A stretch of DNA of 64,000 bases from Phytohabitans suffuscus (GCF_011764565.1 NZ_AP022871.1:682001-746000), one strand, 5' to 3'. Shown: positions 37,940-47,169, numbered from the stretch's first letter. Notes: generated by a model from the letters alone, not told the origin. Program-made: numbers and translations.

Positions 37940-39188
37940 GGCAGGACCCCTTCGACTCCAGAGCGTCCTTTATGGACCCGCGCAGCTCCTTCGCGGTCCG
38001 CTCGGGCCTGATCGAGGCGGGCGGCGACAGCGTCGCCGACATCACCGTCGAGATGTTCTGGTACGCCGGGGACAGCGGCCGGGTCGCCGGGTCCCGCAGC
38101 TCCTCCAGGATCGTGTCCCTCATCGGGTACGCCTCGGCCATCTCCGGGTCGGCGTAGATGCTCTCGATCGTCGGCGGCACGCCGTCGTTGATCGCGGAGA
38201 ACTTCTGGTGCTCGGCGTCGCGCAGGCACAGCGCCGCGTCGAACGCCTCCTCGGGGTGCTTGGAGTACCTGGACACCGCGAGGTTGTAGCCGCCGATGGT
38301 GACCTTGCTCGGCGTGCCCGCGTCGACGCCGGGGTAGCGCGCCCACTTCACCTTGGCCGCGAGGTCCGGCGCGCCCTCCTGCATGGCCGGGTAGACGAAG
38401 GGCCAGTTGAGCTGGAAGGCCGCGTCGCCGCCCTGGAACTGCAGCCGCGCGTCGTCCTCGATGGAGTTCGCGAACGACGGGCTCGTCACGCCGGCGGTGG
38501 CGAACCTGTGCAGGATCTCCAGCCCGCGCACCGCGCCCTGGTCGAAGACGACGTCGGTGCCGTCGTCGTTGAGGATGTGGCCGCCGGCGCTGGCGACGAT
38601 CGTGTTGTAGAGGACGACGAGCCCTTCGTACTGGGCGCCCATCGTGACGATCTGGTACGGCTTGCCCTGCCCCTTGAGGTCGAGCGACTGCTGGATCATC
38701 TCGTCCCAGGTCGCCGGCGGCCGCTGCACGAGGTCGGTGCGGTACCACAGCAGTTGCACGTTGGTGTTCTTCGGCGCGGCGAAGAGCTTGCCGTCGTACT
38801 CGGCGCTGGCCAGCGGCCCGGCGAGCGTGCCCTGCTCGGCCTGCGCCTTGTCCTCGCCGGTCCACGGAAGGATCCAGTCGGCGCTGGCGAACTCCTGCGT
38901 CCACGTGATGTCGAGGCCGAGCACGTCCATGCCGTCGTCCTCGGCGGCCAGCCGGCGCACCATCTGCACCCGCTGGTCGTCCGCGCCGCGCGGCAGCACC
39001 TGGTAGCTGATCCGGTACCGGCCGGCCGCGTCGGCGTTGCAGTCGTCGACCACCTTCCGCAGGTTCTGCTCGGGCGCGTAGTACAGGTTGATGGTGGGCG
39101 TGCCACCCTCGCTGCCGCCGCACGCGGCCAGCGGCGCCAGCAGCGCCACCGCGGCGGCCGCCGCGCCCACTCTCCGGGTCCTCGACAC
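37936..39188 (-). CDS. Sugar ABC importer lipoprotein binding protein (apparent C-terminal frameshift)
   Basis: A signal peptide ending in lipobox LAAC anchors it to the membrane outer face; then a solute-binding domain (TINLYYAPEQNLRKVVDDC onward). About 417 residues. It resembles LpqY/ThuE-type trehalose or disaccharide-binding proteins, but the ligand is not certain. Only the last residues are shifted: one G added to the run at 37947-37950 gives ESKGVLP and TGA at 37936, which then overlaps the permease start. Without it the ORF reads into the permease. No regulator gene is adjacent. Confidence 0.92.
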
Positions 39189-39516
39189 CAGCCTCGCCTC
39201 CCTCCGGTCGTGCGCCGGAGGTCGCGGCGCCCCGCGAAGTGCCCCCGCCCGGCGCGAGCGCGTCGGCGTCGACGCGTGATCGTGGTCCGCTCCTCCTCCC
39301 CGGTCAGCTCAAACATCAAACCTGGCGAGATCACTATAGGATCAAATGCGGTATATCGGTGCAAAATGGGCCATGCTCACAAGCGTCGATGGCCAAATGT
39401 GCACGAACGGACCCTGTCCCGCAGGCGAACCCCATCGGTACGGTCAGTTCGCGGGTCGCCGCCGACGCCGATCCTCCGCATCCGCGTCCTGTTTAGACGA
39501 TCCGGAGGGCACGATC
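39189..39516. other. Divergent promoter region of the ABC operon
   Basis: No gene seen. It is relatively AT-rich at about 39305-39375, with a -10-like TATAGT (39334-39339, minus strand). A LacI-type operator for the importer would be expected here, but I could not identify one. The palindrome GATCACTATAGGATC (near 39330) is a weak candidate. Confidence 0.35.
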
Positions 39517-39939
39517 GTGGCAGAGACCCTCGCGCGCGCGGCCATCTCGTTCGACGTCAGCGGGCTGCCGCCACTCAGAAACGAGGCACTGTCCATCTTC
39601 TCCGCCGGCCACCGCCAGGCCGGCCGCGTGCGCACCCTGCTGGAGGCGGCATGCGAGGCCGCGCAGCGCACCGGCTGGACCCCGCTGGCCGAGCCGGTCG
39701 CACTCGACGTGGTGCTGCGCCGGCCACCGGGCCACCAGCGCGGCGAGGCCACCAACTTCCTGGGCGGCATCGGCGACGTACTGCGCGACAAGCGGCGGCG
39801 GGCGAGCGTGAGCCTGGCCCACCTGGGCCCGCTGGTCGACGTCGCGCTCTACGTCGACGACCACCAGATCCGGCAGCTCTCCTTCCGCGAGGAACACGCG
39901 GACGAGCCGTCGTACACCGTGCGCGTGTCGGCCCTATAA
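39517..39939 (+). CDS. RusA-like small protein
   Basis: 140 residues. The central and C-terminal pattern (GEATNFLGGIGDVL, then YVDDHQIRQLSFREE) resembles the RusA Holliday-junction resolvase fold, where Asp residues in DNxxKxxxDxL and DDxQI bind metal. The first Asp motif here is altered (ATNFLGG), so nuclease activity is doubtful. GTG 39517 with GGAGGG at 39503-39508; upstream in-frame sequence does not look coding. Stand-alone gene; function unknown. Confidence 0.6.
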   Translation: MAETLARAAISFDVSGLPPLRNEALSIFSAGHRQAGRVRTLLEAACEAAQRTGWTPLAEPVALDVVLRRPPGHQRGEATNFLGGIGDVLRDKRRRASVSLAHLGPLVDVALYVDDHQIRQLSFREEHADEPSYTVRVSAL

Positions 39940-40279
39940 CGACCTTCCGAGTGCCCCGGTCCGCCTCACCCGCGGACCGCATGCTCCCGCGGGCACCGCT
40001 CCGGCCGGCGGCTCGCTGGCGCTCGCCGAGATCCCCGACCTCCACTGCCACGCCCGCGGGTGGGTCGACGCCGACGCCGGCGCCCCGCACGCGCGCGGCT
40101 CCCGATCCCCCGGTAGCGGCGGGACTTGGGGTTGGCGGGGCTCGAATTCGACCCCAAACCGTCAAGATCTGGAGCCCACCTTGCGGGGGTCTGGGCCGCG
40201 TCTGTCCACAGTGGTCTCTGTAGTCGACCGCTTCCTGTCGGTTTGCCTACCGGCCGCGGCGCCCGAGGGTCGGCTCCGG

Positions 40280-40331
40280 GTAATCGTGGACGCGAGCCGC
40301 CCCCGCAGTGGCAACCGCGGTCCACGATCCG
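40280..40331 (+). repeat. 52-nt palindromic element, GTGGAC variant, copy F
   Basis: ATCGTGGAC (40283-40291) and GTCCACGAT (40320-40328) form a perfect 9-bp stem with the same 28-nt centre length as the GTGGTA type. The ACAAACC box follows 15 bp downstream. Confidence 0.8.
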
Positions 40332-40525
40332 TTTGGCCACCCAGAACAAACCGGGCAAATTTCCGCTCCACCCGGTGGTCGATCGGGCTCAGATCCGCGA
40401 TGGCGGCGCTGGCCACGCCGCCCACCCCGCGCCGGGCTTCCAGCTTGAGATCTTGACGACTCAGGGCTCGTATTTTTCGACCCCAACCCGTCAAGATCTG
40501 GAGCTGCGCACCGCTCGCCCACCAA

Positions 40526-40560
40526 CATGCCCCTGTGGGGACGGCTGGCGTCCACGATCA
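40526..40560 (-). repeat. Palindromic element, GTGGAC variant, truncated
   Basis: Only the right arm GTCCACGATC (40550-40559) and the inner half (GCCCCTGTGGGG-like) remain; the left arm is lost. It aligns with the reverse complement of copy G. Confidence 0.55.
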
Positions 40561-40771
40561 GCCGGAGCTGATCGCTTGGGCCTTGCGGTGAGCGGACAAA
40601 TCGGCGGAAACGGTCTGACGCACCGGTCGCTGTGGAGAGAACCGGAGCCTGACCCCCGAAAACTCTATGACCTTGCGCGGTCGAGGGCCACGTATGTCCA
40701 CAGTAGACCCGCGCAGTGGAGCGCTTCCCACCGGCTTGCCCCTGCCGCGGTGCCCGTGGGATCGATTCCGG

Positions 40772-40824
40772 GTGATCGTGGACGCGAGCCGCCCCCACAG
40801 GGGGCAACCACGGTCCACGGTCCG
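40772..40824 (+). repeat. Palindromic element, GTGGAC variant, copy G
   Basis: GATCGTGGAC (40774-40783) and GTCCACGGTC (40813-40822) pair over 9 of 10 positions around a 29-nt centre almost identical in its first half to copy F. It is followed by the box and then copy D. Confidence 0.8.
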
Positions 40825-40889
40825 TTCGCCAGTGAGGACAAACCAGGCTATTTCGGTGGCGGTGCCTCGTAGCTCGCGGGTCGCGGTCG

Positions 40890-40941
40890 CGGATCGTGGT
40901 ATGTAGCTGCCCCCATAGGGGCGGATCGGTACCACGATCCG
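40890..40941 (+). repeat. 52-nt palindromic element, copy D
   Basis: Perfect 12-bp arms CGGATCGTGGTA (40890-40901) and TACCACGATCCG (40930-40941) with a 28-nt centre. The ACAAACC box lies ~34 bp upstream. Same orientation as copies C and E. Confidence 0.88.
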
Positions 40942-41020
40942 CCGGAACAGCGGCGATCGCGGCGGGCGCGGGCGGGCGGGGCGCTGTGGGCAGGCTGGAG
41001 CTGGCCTCGGAAGGGAGACC

Positions 41021-41593
41021 CTAGCCGCGCAGGCCGTCGCGGAGCAGGTCGAGGGCGCGGTCGGCGCTGACCCGGCGGCGGTCGATGTCGTCGACGCGCC
41101 CGATCACCGAGGCCACCATGCGCATGATGTCGAGCAGGTCGTCCCGTACCAGGTCGGCGCGGAGTGCGCCGTCCTCCTGCGCGCGCCGGATGGGCTCGCC
41201 GAAGGCCAGCACGATCCGCTCGGCGAGCGCCTGAAGCTCGGGCGCCTCGGTGCCCTTGTCGAGTGCCTGGTGCAGGCCGTGGCTGCGCACCTGGTGGTCG
41301 ACCAGGGCGCGCAGCAGCGCGTCGAACGCGTCCGCGCGGTCCTCGTAGTCCGCCGCGAGCCGTTCGATGTCGCGCACGTTGTCTTCGAAGATGGCGACCG
41401 CCAGCGCGTAGCGGTCCGGGAAGTGGCGGTAGAGCGTGCCCCGCCCGACGCCCGCGCGCCGGGCCACCGCGTCCAGCGGGGCGCCGAGGCCGGCGCTGGC
41501 GAACACCTCGCGCGCCGCCTCGATGATCAAGGCTCGGTTGCGCCGGGCGTCGCGCCGGAGGGTGTGGCTCTCCGCGATCTCGACCGGGGTCAC
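41021..41593 (-). CDS. TetR-family transcriptional regulator
   Basis: 190 residues. The N-terminal HTH (RALIIEAAREVFASAGLGAPLDAVARRAGVGRGTLYRHF) is classic TetR, followed by a helical ligand-binding domain. GTG 41593 overlaps the oxidoreductase stop by GTGA, so both genes are likely co-transcribed; the regulator may control the pair or an unlinked target. No operator was identified. Confidence 0.93.
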   Translation of the reverse strand: MTPVEIAESHTLRRDARRNRALIIEAAREVFASAGLGAPLDAVARRAGVGRGTLYRHFPDRYALAVAIFEDNVRDIERLAADYEDRADAFDALLRALVDHQVRSHGLHQALDKGTEAPELQALAERIVLAFGEPIRRAQEDGALRADLVRDDLLDIMRMVASVIGRVDDIDRRRVSADRALDLLRDGLRG

Positions 41594-42513
41594 GGCCCGA
41601 AGTCTACGAGAACCGTGGCCGCGCATCCCCAGGACAGCGTTACTCCGGCACCTCCGTGCCCGTAGTTGTGTATCAACCGGGCGCCGCCGGGCAGCGGATC
41701 GGGGTCCGGACCCACCCGCGGCCCGCCCCGCCGCACCGGCCGCAGCCCGGCCAGCTCGCCCAGCACGGGGGCGCCGGCCAGCTCCGGCACCAGCTCGGTG
41801 CAGCGGGCCACGATCCGCGCCGCGGCCGCCGGGTCGGGACCGGTGTCCCACTCCCCCGGCTCGAACGTGCCGCCCAGCACCACGTCGCGCGAGCGGGGGT
41901 GTACGTACACCATGCCGGCCGGGTGGTGCTCCCGCCGTACCGACGTCTCGATGCCCGGGTTGGCGACCAGCACGATCCGCCCCCGGGCCGGGAGCACCGC
42001 GGCGTCCGCGCAGAGTTCGCCGGCCGCGAGGCCGGTGGCGTTGACCACGACGGGAGCCAGCTCGGCGGCCTCGTCGAGGCCGCGCAGGCGCCGTCGCGTG
42101 AGTGGCACGCCGCCGCCGGCCAGCCGCGCCACGAGCCACTCCAGGTAGGGGACCATCTCCACAGTGGGCACGGTGAAACGCCACTCACGGCCGTGGTCTT
42201 CGAAATCTGGTACGACGGGTGACCACCACGGGTCGTCGGACGGCTCGACGAGCATGCGGGTCGGGCGCATCACCACCCCGGGCACGCCGGTGGCCGCCTG
42301 GCGGGCCAGCTCGTCGTAGGTCTGCCCGGCCCAGGCCAGCACCCGCGGGTCGGGGTCGGTGCGCGTGGGATACCAGACGGCGGCGGCCACGGCCGAGACG
42401 GTCTCGGCGGGCGGGTCGGCGGCCACCAGCGCCACCCGGGCGCCGGCTTCCCGCAGGCGGATCGCTGACGTCAGCCCGATCACGCCCGCACCTACCACCA
42501 CAACATCGGCCAT
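41590..42513 (-). CDS. D-amino-acid-oxidase-type FAD oxidoreductase
   Basis: 307 residues with the FAD-binding motif VVVVGAGVIGLTSAIRLREAG at the N-terminus and the C-terminal GARLIHNYGHGGAGVTLSWG, the signature of D-amino-acid oxidases, which oxidise D-amino acids to keto acids with H2O2. The substrate Arg and Tyr are not pinned. ATG 42513 is used; a GTG six codons upstream (42531) is possible. No amino-acid operon is nearby. Confidence 0.88.
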   Translation of the reverse strand: MADVVVVGAGVIGLTSAIRLREAGARVALVAADPPAETVSAVAAAVWYPTRTDPDPRVLAWAGQTYDELARQAATGVPGVVMRPTRMLVEPSDDPWWSPVVPDFEDHGREWRFTVPTVEMVPYLEWLVARLAGGGVPLTRRRLRGLDEAAELAPVVVNATGLAAGELCADAAVLPARGRIVLVANPGIETSVRREHHPAGMVYVHPRSRDVVLGGTFEPGEWDTGPDPAAAARIVARCTELVPELAGAPVLGELAGLRPVRRGGPRVGPDPDPLPGGARLIHNYGHGGAGVTLSWGCAATVLVDFGP

Positions 42514-42567
42514 TTGGGGTGGATGCACCACATTCCGGATGCCGGGTACGGTTGCTCTCGCCTGATT

Positions 42568-42831
42568 CTACTGGCCCGGGGAGGAAGAAATCGCCGTCGA
42601 TGTGCCCTTGACGGGCTTGCCCATGACATAGACGCCGCGGCCCTGATGGCCCTCCAGCACCCCGGCGTCCTGAAGGCGGCCGAGCGCCGCTTTGACCGGG
42701 GTGTCGCTGCACTCGTACGCCTGCATCAGCTCGGCGATCGATGGCAGCTTGTCGCCCGCCTTGAGTTCACCGGACTCTATCCGCGCACGGATGTCATTGA
42801 TGATCTTGCGATAAACGGGCACGGCGGGCAT
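42568..42831 (-). CDS. Short GntR-family regulator (HTH only)
   Basis: 87 residues: a winged HTH of GntR type (YRKIINDIRARIESGELKAGDKLPSIAELM, then VYVMGKPVKG) with no effector-binding domain. Such truncated GntR-like proteins occur in actinobacteria and may be stand-alone regulators. ATG 42831 follows GGGGAG; earlier in-frame starts have no ribosome site. Divergent from the methyltransferase gene. Confidence 0.85.
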   Translation of the reverse strand: MPAVPVYRKIINDIRARIESGELKAGDKLPSIAELMQAYECSDTPVKAALGRLQDAGVLEGHQGRGVYVMGKPVKGTSTAISSSPGQ

Positions 42832-43017
42832 GTGCTGGCACTCCCCTTGGTCGGCGTATGACATTTGATCATGCCGGCCCTGGGGTCTCAAGTATTCGTC
42901 GTACCCAATTGACTCTGGGTCCTTAGAACCCTAGGTTGAACGTTCGGTGAGGTGGCCCCGGCCCCTTGGTCGGCAACCCGGCGGTGCGGGGTCGCCTCAC
43001 CCTCCACTGGAGGTCCG

Positions 43018-43854
43018 ATGCCGGGCAGCTACGCATACGACAACGACGCGGAGGTGGCAATCCAGCAACACGCCTGCCTTTCCGCGATGCTCGACGACTT
43101 CACCCGCACCCGACTGTCCGCTGTAGACAGTCCAGCTGGCGCCTTCCGCTGCCTCGAGGTGGGCGCCGGCGCCGGCAGCATCGCGAGATGGCTGGCCGGT
43201 CAGGGCGCCGCGGTGGTCGCCACCGACCTCAAGCCGGGCCACCTGGCGCCGGAGCCCGGCATCCAGGTGCTGGCCCACGACATCGTGGCCGAACCGGTGC
43301 CCGACCCGCCGTACGACCTGATCCACGCCCGCCTGCTGCTCATCCACCTGCCCGAGCGCGAGCAGGTGCTGCGCAAGCTGGCCGGCGCCCTCCGCCCCGG
43401 CGGCAGCCTGGTCGTCGAAGACTGGCACATCCACGTCGAGCACCTCGTCGTGTCCGCCCCGACACCGGCGGACACCGCGCTGTTCGAGCGCTACCAGCGC
43501 ATCCTGCTGGGCATCCTCGACAACGACCCGACCTGGGCCACCCGCGTCCACGCCGAGATGCTGGCCTGCGGCCTGCGGGAGGTCGACACCGCGATCCACT
43601 CCCCGGTCTGGCCGGCGGGCAGCCCCGGCGCCCTGCTGGTGACGGTCAACCTGGCCCTCTTCCGCGACCGCCTGCTGGCCGCCGGCCTGACCGGCGACGA
43701 CCTCGACCACCTGGGGTGGCTGGTCCGGGACCCCCGCTCCGGCCTGGTCATCCGCGGCCACTTCCTCTACTCGACACACGGCCACGCCCCGGACGCTAGC
43801 CTCCGCCGACCGCGCGCAGCCCCCGAGGTTTGTCGCAACTACGTAATTGCGTAA
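43018..43854 (+). CDS. SAM-dependent class I methyltransferase
   Basis: 278 residues, Rossmann-type methyltransferase. SAM motif I LEVGAGAGSIARWLA, motif II VVATDLKPG, motif III ALRPGGSLVVEDW. Substrate unknown. ATG 43018 follows GGAGG by 5 bp. The last ~15 codons overlap the palindrome at 43834-43851 and the promoter of the next gene. Confidence 0.88.
   Translation: MPGSYAYDNDAEVAIQQHACLSAMLDDFTRTRLSAVDSPAGAFRCLEVGAGAGSIARWLAGQGAAVVATDLKPGHLAPEPGIQVLAHDIVAEPVPDPPYDLIHARLLLIHLPEREQVLRKLAGALRPGGSLVVEDWHIHVEHLVVSAPTPADTALFERYQRILLGILDNDPTWATRVHAEMLACGLREVDTAIHSPVWPAGSPGALLVTVNLALFRDRLLAAGLTGDDLDHLGWLVRDPRSGLVIRGHFLYSTHGHAPDASLRRPRAAPEVCRNYVIA
43834..43851. promoter_or_regulatory. Operator-like palindrome before the beta-lactamase-family gene
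   Basis: CGCAACTACGTAATTGCG is symmetric at 16 of 18 positions, AT-rich in the centre, and lies 13 bp ahead of the ATG at 43865, within the 3' end of the methyltransferase gene. It is typical of a TetR or MarR operator; the regulator is unidentified. Confidence 0.5.
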
Positions 43855-43864
43855 TACTCGGGGC

Positions 43865-45364
43865 ATGTCGACGACCGAGGACCGGGTCGCCGCGCTCGCC
43901 CACGGCGGCCGTGCGATGAGGTGGGACCGGTGGGCGGCGCTGGGCGCCCTGCTCGTGGCCGCGCTGGCCTGGCTGGCCGGCCCGCGCCCGACCGACCTCA
44001 GTGGACAGTCCACAGGGGACGCCCAGCTCGGCGCGCGGGTACGGGCACTGGCCGGCGACACGACGGGCTACCGCGGCCTGGCCGTCGCGTACGTGACGGG
44101 CGGCACCGTGCGCGTCGCCGGGGTCGGCGACGACGGAAACGGCGAGCGGGTCGGCGCGGACACCCGGTTCGAGATCGGGTCGATCGGCAAGCCGCTGACC
44201 GGGATGCTGCTCGCCGACATGGTCCGCGCCGGTACCGTCCGCGCCGACGAGCCGCTGCGCGACCTGCTGCCCGACGTGGACTTCGAGGACCCGGACACCG
44301 CCGCGACCACGGCCGAGGAGCTGGCCAGCCACCGCTCCGGCCTGCCGGGCGTGCGGATCACCGGCCCGGTGCAAGGGCTGCGCACGGGGTTGAGCACGCT
44401 GGGCGGCACGGATCCGTACGCCGGCGCCGACACCGAGTGGCTACTGTCCACTGTGGGCAGCGCGTCCGCGCCCGGCGGCGAGCAGGACGTCGGCTACAGC
44501 AACTACGGGATGGCCGTGCTGGGACAGGCGCTCGCCGTACGGGCCGGCGTGCCCTACCCGCGGCTGCTCCAGCAACGGGTGCTCGGCCCGCTGGGCATGG
44601 CGGACACCGGCTACGCGCTCCCGGCGCCGCACGCCCAGGGCTTCACCGCCGGCGGCCGCGCGGTCGACCCGTGGCGCGGCTCCGGCTACGCGCCGTCCGG
44701 GGTGGGCGCCTGGTCCACGGCGGCGGACCTGGCCAAGCTCGTCGCCGCCACGATGGCCGGCACCGCACCGGGCGCCGACGCCGCCGACCCGCGCTTCGAC
44801 GCCGGCGGCGGCGAGCGGATCGGGTACGGCTGGTTCACCGAGCCGGACGGCATCACCTGGCACAACGGCGGCACCGGCGGCTTCAGCGCGTACGCCGGCT
44901 TCGACCGCGCGGCCGGCCGTGGCGTGGTGGTGCTGAGCAACACCGACAGGTCGGTCGACGACCTCGGCCGCCGGCTGCTCGGCGCCGAGCCCGAGGAGGG
45001 CGGCTTCGACGTCCGCGCCGCCGTCCGCGCCGGGGTGACCGTCTTCCTCAGCCTGGCCGGCGCGCTGGGGCTGTTCAGCGTCGTGCGCCACCCCGGCGCC
45101 GACCGCCTGCGCCTGGTCTCGAACGCCGCGTGGGCGGTCGCGATGCCGGTACTGGCGTACGCGGTCGGCACCTGGCAGTCGGTGCCCCCGCTGGTGTGGG
45201 CCGTGGGCGCCGGCCTGACCGCCTACACCGCGATCCGCGCCGGCCGCCGCTGGCCGTCGGTCCCGCTCAACGGCCGTACCCGCCTGCGGTGGCTGCGCTG
45301 GACCACGACCGCGGTCAGCGTGGCGCTCGCGGTCGCCCTGGTCACCTGGGCGGTGATCCTCTAA
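43865..45364 (+). CDS. Membrane-linked serine beta-lactamase/DD-peptidase-family hydrolase
   Basis: 499 residues. After an N-terminal membrane anchor (WAALGALLVAALAWLAG) comes the penicillin-binding-protein-like fold: SxxK as SIGK (nucleophile Ser), YSN in GYSNYGMAV, and HNGG in WHNGGTGGF (KTG equivalent). A C-terminal set of about three TM segments follows, an unusual addition. Function may be peptidoglycan, peptide or ester hydrolysis. ATG 43865 is used. Its stop overlaps that of the convergent GH15 gene. Confidence 0.88.
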   Translation: MSTTEDRVAALAHGGRAMRWDRWAALGALLVAALAWLAGPRPTDLSGQSTGDAQLGARVRALAGDTTGYRGLAVAYVTGGTVRVAGVGDDGNGERVGADTRFEIGSIGKPLTGMLLADMVRAGTVRADEPLRDLLPDVDFEDPDTAATTAEELASHRSGLPGVRITGPVQGLRTGLSTLGGTDPYAGADTEWLLSTVGSASAPGGEQDVGYSNYGMAVLGQALAVRAGVPYPRLLQQRVLGPLGMADTGYALPAPHAQGFTAGGRAVDPWRGSGYAPSGVGAWSTAADLAKLVAATMAGTAPGADAADPRFDAGGGERIGYGWFTEPDGITWHNGGTGGFSAYAGFDRAAGRGVVVLSNTDRSVDDLGRRLLGAEPEEGGFDVRAAVRAGVTVFLSLAGALGLFSVVRHPGADRLRLVSNAAWAVAMPVLAYAVGTWQSVPPLVWAVGAGLTAYTAIRAGRRWPSVPLNGRTRLRWLRWTTTAVSVALAVALVTWAVIL

Positions 45365-47163
45365 CCGGGCGCGTCCCGGATCGCCAGGGCGGCCTGGATG
45401 AGCGCGGCGTGGGTGAGGGTCTGCGGGTAGTTGCCGAGGTAGGCGCCGGTGGCCGGGTCCATCTCCTCGGCGAAGAGGCCGAGCGGGCCGGCGCGGTCGA
45501 GCAGCTCCTGGAACAGCGCCACCGCCTCGGCCCGCCGCCCGGTCCCGGCGAGGGCCTGGACCAGCCAGAAGGAGCACGGCAGGAACGCGCCCTCGGTGCC
45601 CGGCAGGCCGTCGCGCCCCGGCGGATAGCGGTAGAGCAGGGGGCCACCGGCGGACAGCTCACGGCGGATGGCCGCGACCGTGCCGAGCACCCGCGGCGAG
45701 CCGGGGTCGTCGATGCCGATGACCGGCAGGAGCAGCAGCGCCGCGTCGAGGTCGGTGGTGCCGTAGGCGCGGACGTAGGTCTGCCTGGCCGGGTCGAAAC
45801 CTCGGGTACGGACGTCGGCGGCGACCGCCTCCCGCGCGGCTTCCCAGCGCAGCCGCTGTTTCGCCGGGATGCGGTGGGTCCCGGCGATGCGCAGGGCCCG
45901 GTCGAGGGCGAGCCAACCCATGAGCTTGGAATGCACGTGGTGGGCCGGAGCGTCGCGGACCTCCCAGATCCCGGCGTCGGGTTCGGACCAGCGGTGGGCG
46001 ACGAGGTCGGCGAAGCCGCGCATCGTCCGCCAGGTCTCGCTGGACAGGCGGTGCCCGGCCAGCACCAGCACCCAGGCCGCGTCGACCACCCAGCCGTACC
46101 CGTCGAGCTGGTGCTGGTCGGCCGCGCCGTTGCCGGACCGCACCGGGACGCTGCCGGCGTACCCGCTCCAGCCGGCCAGGTCCCGTTCGCGCGGGGTGTG
46201 GCGGCCGTCGAGGGTGAGCAGCGCGGGCAGGCGGGGCCGCTGGAGGCGGCTGGCGTGCAGGAGCCAGGCGAGGAAGCCGTGGGCCTCCGGCCGCTTGCCG
46301 GCACCGAGAAACGCGGCGACGCCGATGCTGGCGTCGCGGGGCCAGACGTAGCGGTAGTCCCAGTTGCGTACTCCGCCGGGGGCCTCGGGCAGGGAGGTGG
46401 TCGGCGCGGCGACGGGCGCGTTGGAGGGTGAGTAGGTCAGCAGCCGTAGCGTCAGCAGGCTGCGCACGACGGCGTCGCGGAAGGGCAGCGACTCGTCGGT
46501 CTCGGCGCTCCAGGCGCGCCAGCGGGCCTCGTCCCCGGCCAGCAGGTCCCACGCCGCGTCCGGGTCGACGAGCACCAGCGGCTCCCGGTGGGCCACGGCC
46601 AGGACGAACGTGACCGGCTGTCCGGGCGTGACCGTGACCGACGTGGGTCGGCCCGGCACGACGCCGGCTCCCGGCGCGCGGGCCAGGGAGAGCGCGAGCG
46701 GCCCCCATTCGCAGACCAGCGCCGCGCCGCGGTGGCGGACCCGGGGCGGGCGGCGCTGCTGCCCGTGGCGGGGGTCGAACTCGACGGCGGCCTCGACCGC
46801 CGCCCCCTCGGCCGACAGGCGCCGCACGAGCAGGGTCGCGGGCAGCAGCCGCCCGGCGACCTCGGCCACCATCGCCTCGGTGAGGGTGAGCCGGGCCCCG
46901 CCCGCCTGCCAGGTCGTCACGAGGGTGGCGGTGTGCCGGTGGTACCGGCGCTCGACGACCGGGGCCGGCCCGACCGGACCGAGCCGGAACGTCCCCGCCG
47001 GCGGGCCGCCGACCAGCCGGCCGAAGACGGGCTCCCCGTCGAATCGGGGCACGCAGAACCAGTCGACCGCGCCGGTGCTGGACACCAGCGCCGCGGTGCG
47101 GGTGTCGCCGAGCAACCCGTAGTCGCCGATCCGCGCGCCGCCGTCAGGACCCATGCCGGTCAC
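45361..47163 (-). CDS. GH15-family glucoamylase/trehalase-like enzyme
   Basis: 600 residues, cytoplasmic: an N-terminal beta-sandwich (to about 220) and an (alpha/alpha)6 GH15 domain (NWDYRYVWPRDASIG, EPDAGIWEVRD with the general-acid Glu, EEMDPATGAYLGNYPQTLTH with the base Glu). Actinobacterial members include trehalases and glucoamylases; substrate not resolved. It begins at GTG 47163 (ATG 47154 also possible). It follows a small membrane-protein gene by 6 bp, and its stop overlaps the convergent beta-lactamase-like gene. Confidence 0.92.
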   Translation of the reverse strand: MTGMGPDGGARIGDYGLLGDTRTAALVSSTGAVDWFCVPRFDGEPVFGRLVGGPPAGTFRLGPVGPAPVVERRYHRHTATLVTTWQAGGARLTLTEAMVAEVAGRLLPATLLVRRLSAEGAAVEAAVEFDPRHGQQRRPPRVRHRGAALVCEWGPLALSLARAPGAGVVPGRPTSVTVTPGQPVTFVLAVAHREPLVLVDPDAAWDLLAGDEARWRAWSAETDESLPFRDAVVRSLLTLRLLTYSPSNAPVAAPTTSLPEAPGGVRNWDYRYVWPRDASIGVAAFLGAGKRPEAHGFLAWLLHASRLQRPRLPALLTLDGRHTPRERDLAGWSGYAGSVPVRSGNGAADQHQLDGYGWVVDAAWVLVLAGHRLSSETWRTMRGFADLVAHRWSEPDAGIWEVRDAPAHHVHSKLMGWLALDRALRIAGTHRIPAKQRLRWEAAREAVAADVRTRGFDPARQTYVRAYGTTDLDAALLLLPVIGIDDPGSPRVLGTVAAIRRELSAGGPLLYRYPPGRDGLPGTEGAFLPCSFWLVQALAGTGRRAEAVALFQELLDRAGPLGLFAEEMDPATGAYLGNYPQTLTHAALIQAALAIRDAPG

Positions 47164-47169
47164 CCCATC

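Larger units (their letters stand above)
39940..41020. other. Large repeat island between convergent genes
   Basis: No convincing gene in ~1.1 kb. It holds three palindromes (40280, 40772, 40890), a truncated one (40526), ACAAACC boxes (40346, 40838), and TCCACAGTGG motifs (40204, 40694). It also has a ~70-bp block (39971-40043) shared with 9119-9182, and AAACCNTCAAGATCTGGAG units repeated near 40155-40175 and 40483-40503. The second half is arranged as GTGGAC palindrome, box, GTGGTA palindrome. Confidence 0.65.

Noticed and set aside
40172..40560. A phage or integrative-element attachment site
   Set aside because: The TCAAGATCTGGAG units and palindromes are repeated, but no integrase, tRNA or excisionase gene is present.
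40714..40731. A CebR-like sequence (TGGAGCGCTTCCCA) in the repeat island
   Set aside because: It is not symmetric (needs a one-base gap) and no sugar gene lies downstream, so it is probably a chance match.
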